Shown: positions 33,826 to 42,153, numbered from the stretch's first letter. The stretch: 64,000 bases of DNA from DATELY01 sp035276085 (GCA_035276085.1 DATELY010000127.1:1-64000); one strand, 5' to 3'. Notes: generated by a model not told the origin, from the sequence alone. Made by a program: numbers and translations.

Positions 33826-35073
33826 TCACTTCGGCAGGAGCGGCGCGCCGCGCGCGAGTCGTGGAACGCGACCGGCGGCGCCCAGCGAGAGCTGCGAAAG
33901 CGCACGCTTCGCATTGGGCATGAGATCGAACGCGAGCATGCCGAGATCGCGCGCGAGCGTAAGCGGACCCAGTCGCAGCGAGAAGGCGCGCACGAGTCCA
34001 TCGGTGAAGCGAATGATGCCGCTGCGGTCGGCATCGCGCCAGCCGCGATAGCGTTCCAGCAGCAGTCCGTCGCCCGCATCGAGCGTGTCACCGAACTCGG
34101 TCACGCCATTGGCCAGCACTTCGGCCAGCGCAGCCGCATCTCGCAAGCCGAGATTGAAGCCTTGGCCGGCGATGGGATGCAGGCTCTGGGCGGCGTTGCC
34201 GATGATGGCGAGCCGCGGCGCAATGCAGTTCTCCGCGCGCGTGAGGCCGAGCGAATACGTCGCGCGAGCACCGACGCGCAGCAACCTTCCGAGGCGAAAG
34301 CCGAATGACTCCTGGAGCTCCGACAGGAAGGCCGCATCGCTGAGCGCAAGCAACCGTTCAGACTCTTGGGGAGCGACTGTCCAGATCACGCCCGCGCGCC
34401 CTTCGCTGAGCGGCAGCAGCGCGATCAAGCCTTTCGCGGCAAAGCGCTCGTAGGCCACGTAATCGTGGAAGCGTTGCGTGAGCACGTTGGTGGTGATCGC
34501 CACCTGCTCGTAGTCCTTGTGCGAGCTGCCGATGCCCGCTGCTTGCCGCAGAATCGACTGCGCACCGTCGGCCGCCACGGCCAACCGGGTTCGCAGCAAT
34601 CGGGCACCCGAGCCCACCTGATCGCACGTGAGCTCGGCCGCGCCGTGAACGAGCTGCATGCCCGTCACGCGTGCCGGTGCAATGACTTCGATGCGCTCTG
34701 CGGCCAATCTGTGCCAGAGCGCCTGGCCGAGAATGCGATTCGGCAGCACGTAGCCGAGCGCGTTCAGTCCTTCGTCCTGCGCATCCAGGCGCGCGAACCC
34801 AAAGCGACCGCGATCGGAGACGTGAATGCGCTTGATGGGCGTAGCTTCGCGCTCGATGAGCGTCCACACGCCCAGGGCGTCAAAAGTCCGGCGGCTGCCG
34901 TTGGACAGAGCCGTCGTGCGTTCGTCGAAGCTGGCGTGCGTGACGCCGCTTTCCAGCACCATCGCTTCGATCAAGCCGACTCGCAGTCCCAGCGGCGCGA
35001 GCGCCAATGCGAGGCTTGCGCCGACCATGCCGCCGCCGGCGATCACGACATCGAATTCGGGGATGGCGCTCAT
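33826..35073 (-). CDS. ubiH: 2-octaprenyl-6-methoxyphenol hydroxylase
   Basis: 415 residues. FAD motif DVVIAGGGMVGASLALALAP, middle LAVAADGAQSILRQAAGI, and second FAD motif LAIIGNAAQSLHPIAGQGFN. GNAAQSLHPIAGQGFNLGLR is the variant typical of UbiH. It acts in ubiquinone ring hydroxylation at the inner membrane. It follows pepP by 11 bases in the conserved ygfB-pepP-ubiH-visC order. Confidence 0.93.
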   Translation of the reverse strand: MSAIPEFDVVIAGGGMVGASLALALAPLGLRVGLIEAMVLESGVTHASFDERTTALSNGSRRTFDALGVWTLIEREATPIKRIHVSDRGRFGFARLDAQDEGLNALGYVLPNRILGQALWHRLAAERIEVIAPARVTGMQLVHGAAELTCDQVGSGARLLRTRLAVAADGAQSILRQAAGIGSSHKDYEQVAITTNVLTQRFHDYVAYERFAAKGLIALLPLSEGRAGVIWTVAPQESERLLALSDAAFLSELQESFGFRLGRLLRVGARATYSLGLTRAENCIAPRLAIIGNAAQSLHPIAGQGFNLGLRDAAALAEVLANGVTEFGDTLDAGDGLLLERYRGWRDADRSGIIRFTDGLVRAFSLRLGPLTLARDLGMLAFDLMPNAKRALSQLSLGAAGRVPRLARGAPLLPK

Positions 35074-35084
35074 GGACTTTCGCT

Positions 35085-36392
35085 TCAGGCCGCCTGCATC
35101 AACTTTTCGATCTCATCCGCATCCTTGGGCACGCGATCCGTCAGCACCTCGCACCCATCGCGCGTCACCACGACGTCATCTTCGATGCGGATGCCGATAT
35201 CCCACCAGCGCCGCGCCACGCCCTTCGTGCCAGCCGGGATGTAGATACCGGGTTCGACCGTCATGACCATGCCCGGCTCCAATGTGCGCCACTCGCCGCC
35301 GATGCGATAGTCGCCGACGTCATGCACATCCATGCCCAACCAATGGCCGGTGCGGTGCATGAAGAACTTGCGGTACTCGCCATCCTTGATGAGCTTCGGC
35401 AGCTTGCCTTTCAGCAGACCGAGCTTCATCAGGCCCTGGGTGATTACTCGCACTGCGGCATCGTGGGCTTCGTTCCAGTGGTGTCCGGGACCGATCTTGG
35501 CGATGGCGGCGTGCTGCGCCTCGAGCACGACATCGTAGATGGCGCGCTGTTCCGGGGTGAAACGACCATTGATGGGGAATGTGCGCGTGATGTCGGAGGC
35601 ATACAGGTCGTACTCACAACCGGCATCGATCAAGAGCAGCTGACCGTCCTTCAGCTCAGCGTCGTTCTCGCGATAGTGCAGGATGCAGCCGTTCGCACCG
35701 CCGCCGACGATGGGGTGATACGAGATGTCGGCATTGTTGCGCCTGAACTCATGCAGGAGCTCGGCCATCACTTCGAATTCCATCCGTCCAGGACGGGTGA
35801 ATTGCATCGCGCGCACGTGCCCCGCGGCTGCGATGCGGCCGGCTTTGCGCATCGCGTCGAGCTCGCCACGAGACTTGAACAGGCGCATGTCGTGCAGCAG
35901 GTGGTCGAGGGCGACGAACTCTTGTGGCGGCTGCACGCCATTCCGAGCGCGCGCCTTCAGTTGATTGACCCAGCCGATCACGCGGTGATCGAACTCGGAA
36001 TGCAGGCCCATCGTGTAGTAGACACGCCCGCAGCTCTCCATGAGACCGGGCAGGATGTCGTCGATGTCGCTGATCGGAAAGGCATCGTCTGCGCCGTAGT
36101 CGCGCGCGGCCCCCTCGGGTCCTGCACGGCGGCCATCCCAGGTCTCGCGCGTCGGGTCGCGTTCGCGAACGAACAGCACGTACTCGCCCTGAGGACGACC
36201 GGGTATCAGAACGGCGACCGCTTCCGGCTCAGCGAAGCCTGTGAGGTAGAAGAAATCGCTGTCCGGGCGATAGTCATAGTGGACGTCGTTGTTGCGAATC
36301 CGCTCCGGTGCGGTGGGCAGGATGGCGATGGCACCCTTGCCCGTCATCTTCATCAGCTGCGCCCGGCGGCGCGCGAACTCATCTTTGCGCAT
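35085..36392 (-). CDS. pepP: Xaa-Pro aminopeptidase
   Basis: 435 residues. Aminopeptidase P: N-terminal creatinase-like domain, then pita-bread metallopeptidase with QLLLIDAGCEYDLYASDITR (two Asp ligands), GTGHWLG-like HRTGHWLGMDVHDVG (His ligand), MVMTVEPGIYI and IRIEDDVVV (Glu ligands). It removes N-terminal residues ahead of proline. Between it and ygfB lies half of a heptad array. Confidence 0.95.
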   Translation of the reverse strand: MRKDEFARRRAQLMKMTGKGAIAILPTAPERIRNNDVHYDYRPDSDFFYLTGFAEPEAVAVLIPGRPQGEYVLFVRERDPTRETWDGRRAGPEGAARDYGADDAFPISDIDDILPGLMESCGRVYYTMGLHSEFDHRVIGWVNQLKARARNGVQPPQEFVALDHLLHDMRLFKSRGELDAMRKAGRIAAAGHVRAMQFTRPGRMEFEVMAELLHEFRRNNADISYHPIVGGGANGCILHYRENDAELKDGQLLLIDAGCEYDLYASDITRTFPINGRFTPEQRAIYDVVLEAQHAAIAKIGPGHHWNEAHDAAVRVITQGLMKLGLLKGKLPKLIKDGEYRKFFMHRTGHWLGMDVHDVGDYRIGGEWRTLEPGMVMTVEPGIYIPAGTKGVARRWWDIGIRIEDDVVVTRDGCEVLTDRVPKDADEIEKLMQAA

Positions 36393-36403
36393 GCGTATTG
36401 ATA

Positions 36404-36437
36404 AGAAGCGGTTGGCGGTTAGCGGTTGGCGGTTGGG
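36404..36437. repeat. Heptad array, GGTTNGC family, left arm only
   Basis: AAGCGGTTGGCGGTTAGCGG followed by TTGGCGGTTGGG. The matching inverted arm is not adjacent but 590 bp away at 37022-37046, on the other side of ygfB. The ygfB stop (36419-36421) lies inside. Confidence 0.8.
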
Positions 36438-36994
36438 TCGGAAGCAGGAGAACGGCAGGCATGCTCGCGCATGGAGGCCATGTCGTCGTGAATGAGCTGC
36501 ACGCCGGTCCGCAGGTATTCGAAGATTTCGGTGTATGCGGACTCACTGTCTTCATCGAGTGCCTCGGCATCGACAGTCGCGCGGCCGATATGCGTCAGAT
36601 CCTTCAAGACCTCCTGCACCTCGGCGGATAACTTTGTCTTGGGGTCCAGACCGCTCAAGCCCAAACCGTACAAGAAGCCCTGACACCACTGCCCCATCGC
36701 CGCCGCGCGTACATCGAGCGGGGTGTCGTCCTCGGGTAACAGCGGCGTGAATTCCATCTGATCCTCGCGCAGCACGCGGTAGGTGTCCGCATAGACGAGC
36801 CTGAGCGCTTCGCGCGCAACGTCATCGAAAGACTCGCCCTCATCGGGAATGATCTCCTCGATCCAACGCTCGAGGGTGAAATCGGCAGTCGCACAGAACG
36901 CGCCGCAGAGAGCCCCGTGCCCCTCGGCAGCCGCAACGGCAGAGCCAGCGCTCTGCAACAGCTGATCCAACTCGGCGAAGCTGACGTGCATCAT
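36419..36994 (-). CDS. ygfB: UPF0149 family protein YgfB-like
   Basis: 191 residues. UPF0149 helical protein: FAELDQLLQSAGSAVAAAEG, HGALCGAFCA, MGQWCQGFLYGLGL and the acidic ESAYTEIFEYLRTGVQLIHD. YgfB proteins influence envelope and antibiotic-response regulation in Pseudomonas; the role here is inferred. The last residues, ending DPTANR, come from the heptad array. First gene of the pepP-ubiH operon, divergent from zapA. Confidence 0.9.
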   Translation of the reverse strand: MMHVSFAELDQLLQSAGSAVAAAEGHGALCGAFCATADFTLERWIEEIIPDEGESFDDVAREALRLVYADTYRVLREDQMEFTPLLPEDDTPLDVRAAAMGQWCQGFLYGLGLSGLDPKTKLSAEVQEVLKDLTHIGRATVDAEALDEDSESAYTEIFEYLRTGVQLIHDDMASMREHACRSPASDPTANR

Positions 36995-37021
36995 GCTCGA
37001 ATGTTAGCACCGCACCTCCGC

Positions 37022-37046
37022 CCAACCGCTAACCGCCAACCGCTTC
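37022..37046. repeat. Heptad array, GGTTNGC family, right arm only
   Basis: CCAACCGCTAACCGCCAACC then GCTT, the inverted partner type of 36404-36437. It lies in the short divergent region between ygfB and the ZapB-like gene, where promoters must also fit. Confidence 0.8.
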
Positions 37047-37092
37047 TTTTCCAGTTTGACCGCCCGCGAACGCGCTGCGCATAATCGGCCGC

Positions 37093-37323
37093 ATGAGCAC
37101 GAGCAACCCCATTTCCGTCGAACAAGAGTTACGGCAACTCGAGCTTCGGGTCGACGAGTTGCTCACCCTCATCACGCAGCTGAAGGAAGAGAATCGCGCG
37201 CTGCGTCAGCGGCAGGACACGCTAATGAACGAGCGGGCCGGTCTCCTGCAAAAGAACGAGCAGGTGCGTGCCCGTGTGGAGGCCATGATCGGTCGTCTGA
37301 AAGCAATGGAGCATGGCGCATGA
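37093..37323 (+). CDS. TIGR02449 family coiled-coil protein (ZapB-like)
   Basis: 76 residues, almost all one coiled coil (VEQELRQLELRVDELLTLIT to VRARVEAMIGRLKAM). Such proteins precede zapA in many gammaproteobacteria and resemble the division protein ZapB. The stop overlaps the zapA start (ATGA), so expression is coupled. A link to the Z ring is inferred from context. Confidence 0.87.
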   Translation: MSTSNPISVEQELRQLELRVDELLTLITQLKEENRALRQRQDTLMNERAGLLQKNEQVRARVEAMIGRLKAMEHGA

Positions 37324-37634
37324 GCGAACGTATGGTGCGGATTGGGGTTCGCATCCTGGAAAAGGACTACCAGGTGGCCTGTTTGCCGGAAGAGCGCACT
37401 GAGCTGCTCGACTCGGCGGAGTTCGTCAATCAGAAGATGCGTGAGATTCGGGATTCGGCCAGCGTGGTCGGCCTGGATCGCATTGCTGTGATGGCTGCCC
37501 TGAATCTCGCCAATGAACTGCTTAGGCTGCGCAAGCAGGATCAGTCGGGTAACGGCGAAGCCGGACAGCGGATTCGCCACGTGCGTGAGCGTGTGGAAAG
37601 CGCGATCACGCAGGGCCGGCAGCTCGAGCTCTGA
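37320..37634 (+). CDS. zapA: Cell division protein ZapA
   Basis: 104 residues: N-terminal beta part VRIGVRILEKDYQVACLPEE, then a long helix with AVMAALNLANELLRLRKQ. ZapA binds and bundles FtsZ filaments. ATG 37320 overlaps the upstream gene. 6S RNA follows, as in most gammaproteobacteria. A GTTCGCAC/GTGCGAAC inverted repeat near 37709-37735, in the gap before the RNA, could terminate zapA or serve regulation. Confidence 0.94.
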   Translation: MSERMVRIGVRILEKDYQVACLPEERTELLDSAEFVNQKMREIRDSASVVGLDRIAVMAALNLANELLRLRKQDQSGNGEAGQRIRHVRERVESAITQGRQLEL

Positions 37635-37748
37635 CCGTCGGAGCGGGCGCGGCACCCGATCGAACTTTCTCGATTGCGGTTCGTTGATGCGTGAGACTTG
37701 AGATTGCGTGCGTTCGCACCCACGTGAAGTGCGAACGAAGGTTAGATA

Positions 37749-37948
37749 GGCGCTGCCTGCGGTGTTCGACATTGAGTCGGGTTACCTCTCGACCCTAAAT
37801 GTAAATACCCCGGGGCTCGGACTCGAGGGACCATTGTGCAAGTCCGCGCGGCTCGTCCGTTGCGGAAAGCCTTAGGTACTTCGGCTGACTCCCACCTATT
37901 GCTCCGTGTCGAGAGCAATGGCTCATACCGGCACAGGCGGGTAGCGCC
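37749..37948 (+). ncRNA. ssrS: 6S RNA
   Basis: About 200 nt between zapA and fau, the standard genomic site of 6S RNA. Ends pair: GGCGCTGCCTGCGGTG at 37749 with CAGGCGGGTAGCGCC at 37948. Inside are the conserved GTGTTCGAC and GGCTCGTCCGTTGCGG, GAAAGCCTTA blocks seen in E. coli 6S RNA. It mimics an open promoter and holds sigma70 RNA polymerase in stationary phase. End positions are estimated from the closing stem. Confidence 0.88.
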
Positions 37949-38028
37949 GCTTCCTCCCTCCTCCCCCATCGTCCTTTCTGCTCCGCACTCGCGGTATAAA
38001 GCAGCCTGCTTTGCTTGCCCCGAGTGCC

Positions 38029-38631
38029 ATGCAGGACTCCAACACCTTCCGCTTGAACGTGCGGCGTCGACTCAAGCAGCAACGCCGTGACCTGTCGCGC
38101 ACCGAGCGCGCCACTCGTGCGAAGCGCATCGCAGCGTCAGTGCGACGCGCTCGAGTCATCAAACCCGGTCAACGTATCGCCCTCTACAGTGCGATGGGTG
38201 GCGAGGTACCGTTGGATGAGATTGCCGCATGGGCACGCCGCCTGGGATGCGAGCTCTACCTGCCGCGGATCGTGAACTGGACCGAGCGGCGTATGCGCTT
38301 TGTGCGCTGGACCCAAGAGACCGCCTTGCGCCGCCACCGCTTCGGCATGGTCGAACCAGCCACCGGTGAAGTCATCTCCACCCGTGAACTGGATCTCGTA
38401 TTGATGCCCGCGGTGGCGATCGATCAACGCGGCGTGCGGCTGGGCATGGGGGCCGGCTTCTACGATCGGAGCTTTGCTCACCGACGCCGCACTCGATGGC
38501 ATCGACCGCGCCTCATCGCCGTGGTGTACGACTTCCAACTCGTGCCTGAACTGCCATCGCACACCCTCGATGTGCCGGTCGATGCGGTGGTCAGCGAAGC
38601 CGGCCTGCAACGGTTTTTCACTGCGGAATAA
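38029..38631 (+). CDS. fau: 5-formyltetrahydrofolate cyclo-ligase
   Basis: 200 residues from ATG 38029. Converts 5-formyl-THF to methenyl-THF with ATP. Signatures: RLNVRRRLKQQRRDLS at the start, IALYSAMGGEVPLDEIAAWA, and VLMPAVAIDQRGVRLGMGAG FYD (split here) as the ATP/folate loop. It pairs with the upstream 6S RNA, whose 3' region is often processed from a joint transcript. Folate role fits with gcv, folA and thyA. Confidence 0.93.
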   Translation: MQDSNTFRLNVRRRLKQQRRDLSRTERATRAKRIAASVRRARVIKPGQRIALYSAMGGEVPLDEIAAWARRLGCELYLPRIVNWTERRMRFVRWTQETALRRHRFGMVEPATGEVISTRELDLVLMPAVAIDQRGVRLGMGAGFYDRSFAHRRRTRWHRPRLIAVVYDFQLVPELPSHTLDVPVDAVVSEAGLQRFFTAE

Positions 38632-38641
38632 GGGAGATGGT

Positions 38642-39103
38642 ATGAACCACTGGCTGTTGAAGTCCGAGCCCGACACGTTCGGCGTACACCATCTGAAGAA
38701 GGCGCCACGCCAACGCAGCGCATGGGATGGGGTGCGCAACTTCCAGGCTCGCAACTACCTGCGCGAGATGAAGGAGGGGGATACCGCCTTCTTCTATCAC
38801 TCGAGCTGCCCCGAACCCGGTATCGCCGGCATCGTGAAGGTCACTCGCGCAGCCTTCCCGGATCCATCCGCCTTCGATCCCAAGCACGCCTACTACGATG
38901 AAGAGAGCGACCCGAAGAAGCCGAAGTGGTATGCGGTGGAGGTGCAGTTGGAGAAGGCTCTCGAGCGGGTGATCACATTGGATGAGCTGCGTTCGCATGC
39001 CGACGATGAGCTCAAGGACATGATCATCTTGAGACGCGGCAACCGTCTTTCGGTCACTCCCGTGAGTGCGAAAGAGTGGCACTTCATCGCCACGTTGATG
39101 TGA
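38642..39103 (+). CDS. EVE domain protein
   Basis: 153 residues with AGGGAGA upstream of ATG 38642. EVE/PUA-like fold: MNHWLLKSEPDTFGVHHLKK, WDGVRNFQARNYLREMKEGD and FFYHSSCPEPGIAGIVKVTR. EVE domains bind modified bases (for example 5-methylcytosine) in DNA or RNA; eukaryotic THYN1 is a relative. Here it follows fau by 10 bases. The partner or modified substrate is unknown. Confidence 0.9.
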   Translation: MNHWLLKSEPDTFGVHHLKKAPRQRSAWDGVRNFQARNYLREMKEGDTAFFYHSSCPEPGIAGIVKVTRAAFPDPSAFDPKHAYYDEESDPKKPKWYAVEVQLEKALERVITLDELRSHADDELKDMIILRRGNRLSVTPVSAKEWHFIATLM

Positions 39104-39142
39104 TGCTGTTCCGATCTACGAAGACAAACTCTTACACACCTC

Positions 39143-39173
39143 TTGCTTGCCGTTTTTAGTTTATGTATATACT
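39143..39173 (+). promoter_or_regulatory. Candidate sigma70 promoter of the lysine-rich mini-gene
   Basis: A TATACT -10 box at 39168-39173 inside the AT-rich run TTATGTATATACT, with TTGCTT (19-nt spacer) or TTGCCG (15-nt spacer) upstream. The local AT content is much higher than the surroundings. The downstream SD and short ORF fit a dedicated transcript. Confidence 0.5.
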
Positions 39174-39208
39174 GCGCGCGGACTAACTCGACATGGAGAC
39201 TTATTACT

Positions 39209-39274
39209 ATGGCAACCAAGAAGAAAGCATCGAAGAAAAAGGCGAGCAAGAAGAAGGCCGCCAAGAAGAAGTAA
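39209..39274 (+). CDS. 21-residue lysine/alanine-rich mini-protein (histone-H1-tail-like)
   Basis: ATG at 39209 encodes MATKKKASKKKASKKKAAKK plus a final K: 13 lysines in 21 residues, in the repeat (A)SKKK. TGGAGAC ends about nine bases before the ATG; a -10-like box lies upstream and a strong intrinsic terminator follows at 39302-39335, so this is a complete, single-gene transcription unit. Codons alternate AAG and AAA and GCA/GCG/GCC, so it is not a simple DNA repeat. It resembles the basic tails of H1-like bacterial nucleoid proteins. Function unknown; DNA or RNA binding is inferred. Confidence 0.72.
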   Translation: MATKKKASKKKASKKKAAKKK

Positions 39275-39301
39275 CTCACTTCTTCTGTTGATGTAGATGA
39301 A

Positions 39302-39335
39302 GACTGTGCCCGCGAAAGCGGGCACAGTCGTTTTC
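39302..39335 (+). terminator. Strong intrinsic terminator after the mini-gene
   Basis: A perfect 12-bp stem GACTGTGCCCGC/GCGGGCACAGTC closed by a GAAA tetraloop, then GTTTTC. It lies 28 bases after the mini-gene stop and before rpiA. The best intrinsic terminator in the window. Confidence 0.9.
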
Positions 39336-39388
39336 GGAGGCTGGAAAAATAGGCATTTGGCGCATCGAGCCTGCTACGAAGCAACACC

Positions 39389-40051
39389 ATGAACAGCGAT
39401 CAACGTAAGCGAGCAGCAGCCGAGGCAGCCCTCTCATACGTCGAAGACGACACCGTCGTGGGTGTGGGTACCGGCTCGACGGTGAACTACTTCATCGATG
39501 CTTTGGCTGCGCGGAAGTTGCGCATTCGGGGTGCCGTATCGAGTTCCGAGGGTTCAACGGCGCGTCTCAAGCAACATGGAATCGACGTTCTCGACCTCAA
39601 CTTCGAAGGCGACCTGCCGCTCTACGTGGATGGCGCCGATGAAGCCGATCCTCACTTGCGTCTCATCAAGGGTGGGGGTGCGGCACTGACCCGCGAGAAG
39701 ATCGTCGCCGCGGCATCGAAGCGCTTCGTCTGCATCGTCGACGAATCCAAGTGCGTGCCGCTCCTGGGACGCTTCCCCTTGCCCGTTGAAGTCATTCCGA
39801 TGGCACGCTCATACGTCGCTCGCCAACTGGTGAAGCTCGGCGGACAACCCGAATGGCGCGAGGGCGTGGTCACGGACAACGGCAACTGGGTGCTGGATGT
39901 GCACCAGTTCTCAATTACCGATCCGGTGGGCCTGGAAACCACGATCAATCAGATCGCAGGGGTCGTCACCGTGGGACTGTTCGCACGGCGACCGGCCGAT
40001 GTGCTGTTGGTGGGCACCGATAGCGGAGTGAAGACGGTCACTCTGAAGTGA
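39389..40051 (+). CDS. rpiA: Ribose-5-phosphate isomerase A
   Basis: 220 residues. Signatures: VGVGTGSTVNYFIDAL (phosphate loop), YVDGADEADPHLRLIKGGG with catalytic acids and Lys, and EKIVAAASKRFVCIVDESK. It interconverts ribose-5-P and ribulose-5-P. Convergent with pyrD; only 10 bases lie between the two stops. Confidence 0.96.
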   Translation: MNSDQRKRAAAEAALSYVEDDTVVGVGTGSTVNYFIDALAARKLRIRGAVSSSEGSTARLKQHGIDVLDLNFEGDLPLYVDGADEADPHLRLIKGGGAALTREKIVAAASKRFVCIVDESKCVPLLGRFPLPVEVIPMARSYVARQLVKLGGQPEWREGVVTDNGNWVLDVHQFSITDPVGLETTINQIAGVVTVGLFARRPADVLLVGTDSGVKTVTLK

Positions 40052-40061
40052 CCGGCGGCCG

Positions 40062-41090
40062 TCACGGCTCGCTTCGTTCGGCAAGCGCCGTCACGATCTC
40101 GCGAATGAGGGCCGGGCCGCGATAGATGAAGCCGGTGTAGATCTGGATCAGATCGGCGCCCGCAGCACGCATCGCCAATGCACTTTCGGCATCGAATATC
40201 CCACCGGCGCCGACGATCACGACTTTCGGACCCAGCAGCTGACGCAATCGACGCACGACTTCGAGCGCACGTGAGTGCAACGGTCGACCACTCAGCCCGC
40301 CACTCTCACCCGCATGCGGTGCATCGTTGGGAACACCGGGACGATCCATCGTCGTGTTGGTCGCAATGACTCCTTCGACGTGGATGCTGGTGAAGAGGTC
40401 GGCAAGACCGACGAGCTGCGCGTCGGTCAGGTCGGGCGCAATCTTCACCAGGATCGGCACGGAGCGCTCTCCCGCCTGAATGCGCGCTGCGCGCGCGGCA
40501 TACAGCGCAAGCAATACGGGACGAAGCTGCTCGGGTTCCTGCAATGCCCGTAGACCCTTGGTGTTGGGCGAGGAAACGTTCACCACGAGATAGTCCGCGC
40601 AAGAGTAGGTCTGCTGCAGACACCGAACGTAGTCATGAACCGCTTCTTCGAGTGGCGTACTCGCGTTCTTGCCAATGTTCACACCGCAGATGCCGCGCGT
40701 GCGTCGTGCTTGCAGCCTGCGCGCCAATGCTTCGGCGCCTTCGTTGGGAAACCCCATCCGGTTGATGAGCGCTTCCGCGCGTGGCAGGCGAAAGATGCGT
40801 GGTGACGGGTTACCGCTCTGAGCGCGAGGTGTAACGGTACCCACCTCGATGAAGCCAAAGCCGAGCGCATGCAGCGCATCCACACAGACGCCGTTCTTAT
40901 CCAACCCCGCCGCGAGGCCCAGGCGATTGGGAAAGCGCAGCCCGAGAAGATTCACACCGCCTGCGCTCGGCGCCGAGCGTGGACGCAGCAATCGCAGGTC
41001 AGCCGCCAGACGCAGTGCGCGGAACGTCACCGCATGCGCTTGCTCGGGTTCCAGCTTGAACAAGGCTCGGCGCAGCAGAGAGTAGGACAT
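40062..41090 (-). CDS. pyrD: Dihydroorotate dehydrogenase (quinone)
   Basis: 342 residues. Class 2, membrane-associated enzyme with an N-terminal helical segment (YSLLRRALFKLEPEQAHAV) for quinone access. Signatures: NRLGLAAGLDKNGVCVDAL, VNVSSPNTKGLRALQ with catalytic Ser, and VGAGGIFDAESALAMRAAGA. Oxidises dihydroorotate and reduces ubiquinone, linking pyrimidine synthesis to the respiratory chain. Confidence 0.96.
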   Translation of the reverse strand: MSYSLLRRALFKLEPEQAHAVTFRALRLAADLRLLRPRSAPSAGGVNLLGLRFPNRLGLAAGLDKNGVCVDALHALGFGFIEVGTVTPRAQSGNPSPRIFRLPRAEALINRMGFPNEGAEALARRLQARRTRGICGVNIGKNASTPLEEAVHDYVRCLQQTYSCADYLVVNVSSPNTKGLRALQEPEQLRPVLLALYAARAARIQAGERSVPILVKIAPDLTDAQLVGLADLFTSIHVEGVIATNTTMDRPGVPNDAPHAGESGGLSGRPLHSRALEVVRRLRQLLGPKVVIVGAGGIFDAESALAMRAAGADLIQIYTGFIYRGPALIREIVTALAERSEP

Positions 41091-41164
41091 GAGAAGGAGC
41101 GTTGTTGTTGATCGGTGCGGCGAACAGTACCGGCATCGGCGGTCAGCAGGGAGTCGTCAGGCAC

Positions 41165-41192
41165 AAACAAAAAGGCCCGCTTGCGCGGGCCT
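41165..41192 (-). terminator. Intrinsic terminator after tRNA-Gln
   Basis: Minus strand: AGGCCCGCGCAAGCGGGCCT, an 8-bp stem with a four-base loop, followed by TTTTTGTTTG. It begins seven bases after the tRNA 3' end and ends the rplM-rpsI-tRNA unit. Confidence 0.85.
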
Positions 41193-41198
41193 CGATGT

Positions 41199-41272
41199 TG
41201 GTTGGGGGACTAGGATTCGAACCTAGGTTGACGGAGTCAGAGTCCGTAGTCCTACCGCTAGACGATCCCCCA
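41199..41272 (-). tRNA. tRNA-Gln (anticodon CTG)
   Basis: 74 nt including an encoded CCA end. Acceptor TGGGGGA pairs with TCCCCCA, discriminator A, then CCA. D-arm AGCGGTAGG, anticodon stem ACGGA/TCCGT with loop CTCTGAC (anticodon CTG, reads CAG), T-arm GGTTCGAATCC. It lies 36 bases downstream of rpsI on the same strand and may be co-transcribed with the ribosomal protein genes. Confidence 0.96.
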
Positions 41273-41308
41273 ATAACGGCCAAGGGGATAACACATACCC
41301 CCAATACG

Positions 41309-41698
41309 TTAGCGCTTGGAGAACTGCGTTCCGCGACGGGCCTTGCGGAAGCCGACCTTCTTACGCTCGACCTCGCGCGCATCGCGCGTCACGAATCCAG
41401 CATCGCGCAGTGCCTTACGCAGGGTCTCATCATATTCGATCAACGCACGGGTCAGACCGTGACGGATGGCGCCAGCCTGGCCGGTGATGCCGCCGCCGCG
41501 GACCGTGACACTCACGTCGAACTTGTTCTCCAGGCTCACCGCTTGCAGCGGCTGGCGCACGATCATGCGTGCGGTCTTGCGACCGAAGAACTCGTCGAGC
41601 GTGCGATCGTTGACGTGGATGTTGCCCTGGCCGGGACGCAGGAACACGCGAGCGGTGGAGGTCTTGCGGCGGCCCGTACCGTAGTTCGTGGTAGGCAT
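41309..41698 (-). CDS. rpsI: 30S ribosomal protein S9
   Basis: 129 residues. YGTGRRKTSTARVFLRPGQG opens the protein and the C-terminus REVERKKVGFRKARRGTQFS ends in KR, the tail that reaches the ribosomal P site. Second gene of the rplM-rpsI operon. Confidence 0.98.
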   Translation of the reverse strand: MPTTNYGTGRRKTSTARVFLRPGQGNIHVNDRTLDEFFGRKTARMIVRQPLQAVSLENKFDVSVTVRGGGITGQAGAIRHGLTRALIEYDETLRKALRDAGFVTRDAREVERKKVGFRKARRGTQFSKR

Positions 41699-41724
41699 GT
41701 GGTTTCTCTAGGACTTCTGGCTGT

Positions 41725-42153
41725 TCAAACTTGCAGGGGCTTGGGCTGTTGTGCCGTGTGCGGATGCTGATTGCCCGCGAACACGTGCAGCTTCTTGAAC
41801 ATCTTCCGGCCGAGGGGGTTCTTCGGCAGCATGCCCTTGACGGCGAACTGGATCGCCCGCTCGGGGTGCTCGTTCAACAACTTCTCGAGGCTCGTGCTCT
41901 TCAGGTTGCCCATGTAGCCGGTGTGGTGGTGGTAGAACTTGTCCGTCAACTTACGGCCCGTGACCTTCACCTTGCCGGCGTTGATGATCACGATGTGGTC
42001 ACCCGTGTCGCAATGCGGCGTATAGGCGGCCTTGTGCTTGCCACGCAGGCGGGAGGCTACCTCAGTGGCAAGGCGGCCCAGCGTCTGGTCCGTGGCATCG
42101 ATGACGAACCAATCACGACGCACCGTGGCCGCATTGGCGAAAACGGTCTTCAT
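41725..42153 (-). CDS. rplM: 50S ribosomal protein L13
   Basis: 142 residues from ATG 42153 (MKTVFANAATVRRDWFVIDA), the family size. Signatures: LGRLATEVASRLRGKHKAAY, GDHIVIINAGKVKVTG and GMLPKNPLGRKMFKKLHVF. A 16-codon upstream extension is not conserved-looking and is rejected. A promoter candidate lies at 42201-42230. Confidence 0.98.
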   Translation of the reverse strand: MKTVFANAATVRRDWFVIDATDQTLGRLATEVASRLRGKHKAAYTPHCDTGDHIVIINAGKVKVTGRKLTDKFYHHHTGYMGNLKSTSLEKLLNEHPERAIQFAVKGMLPKNPLGRKMFKKLHVFAGNQHPHTAQQPKPLQV

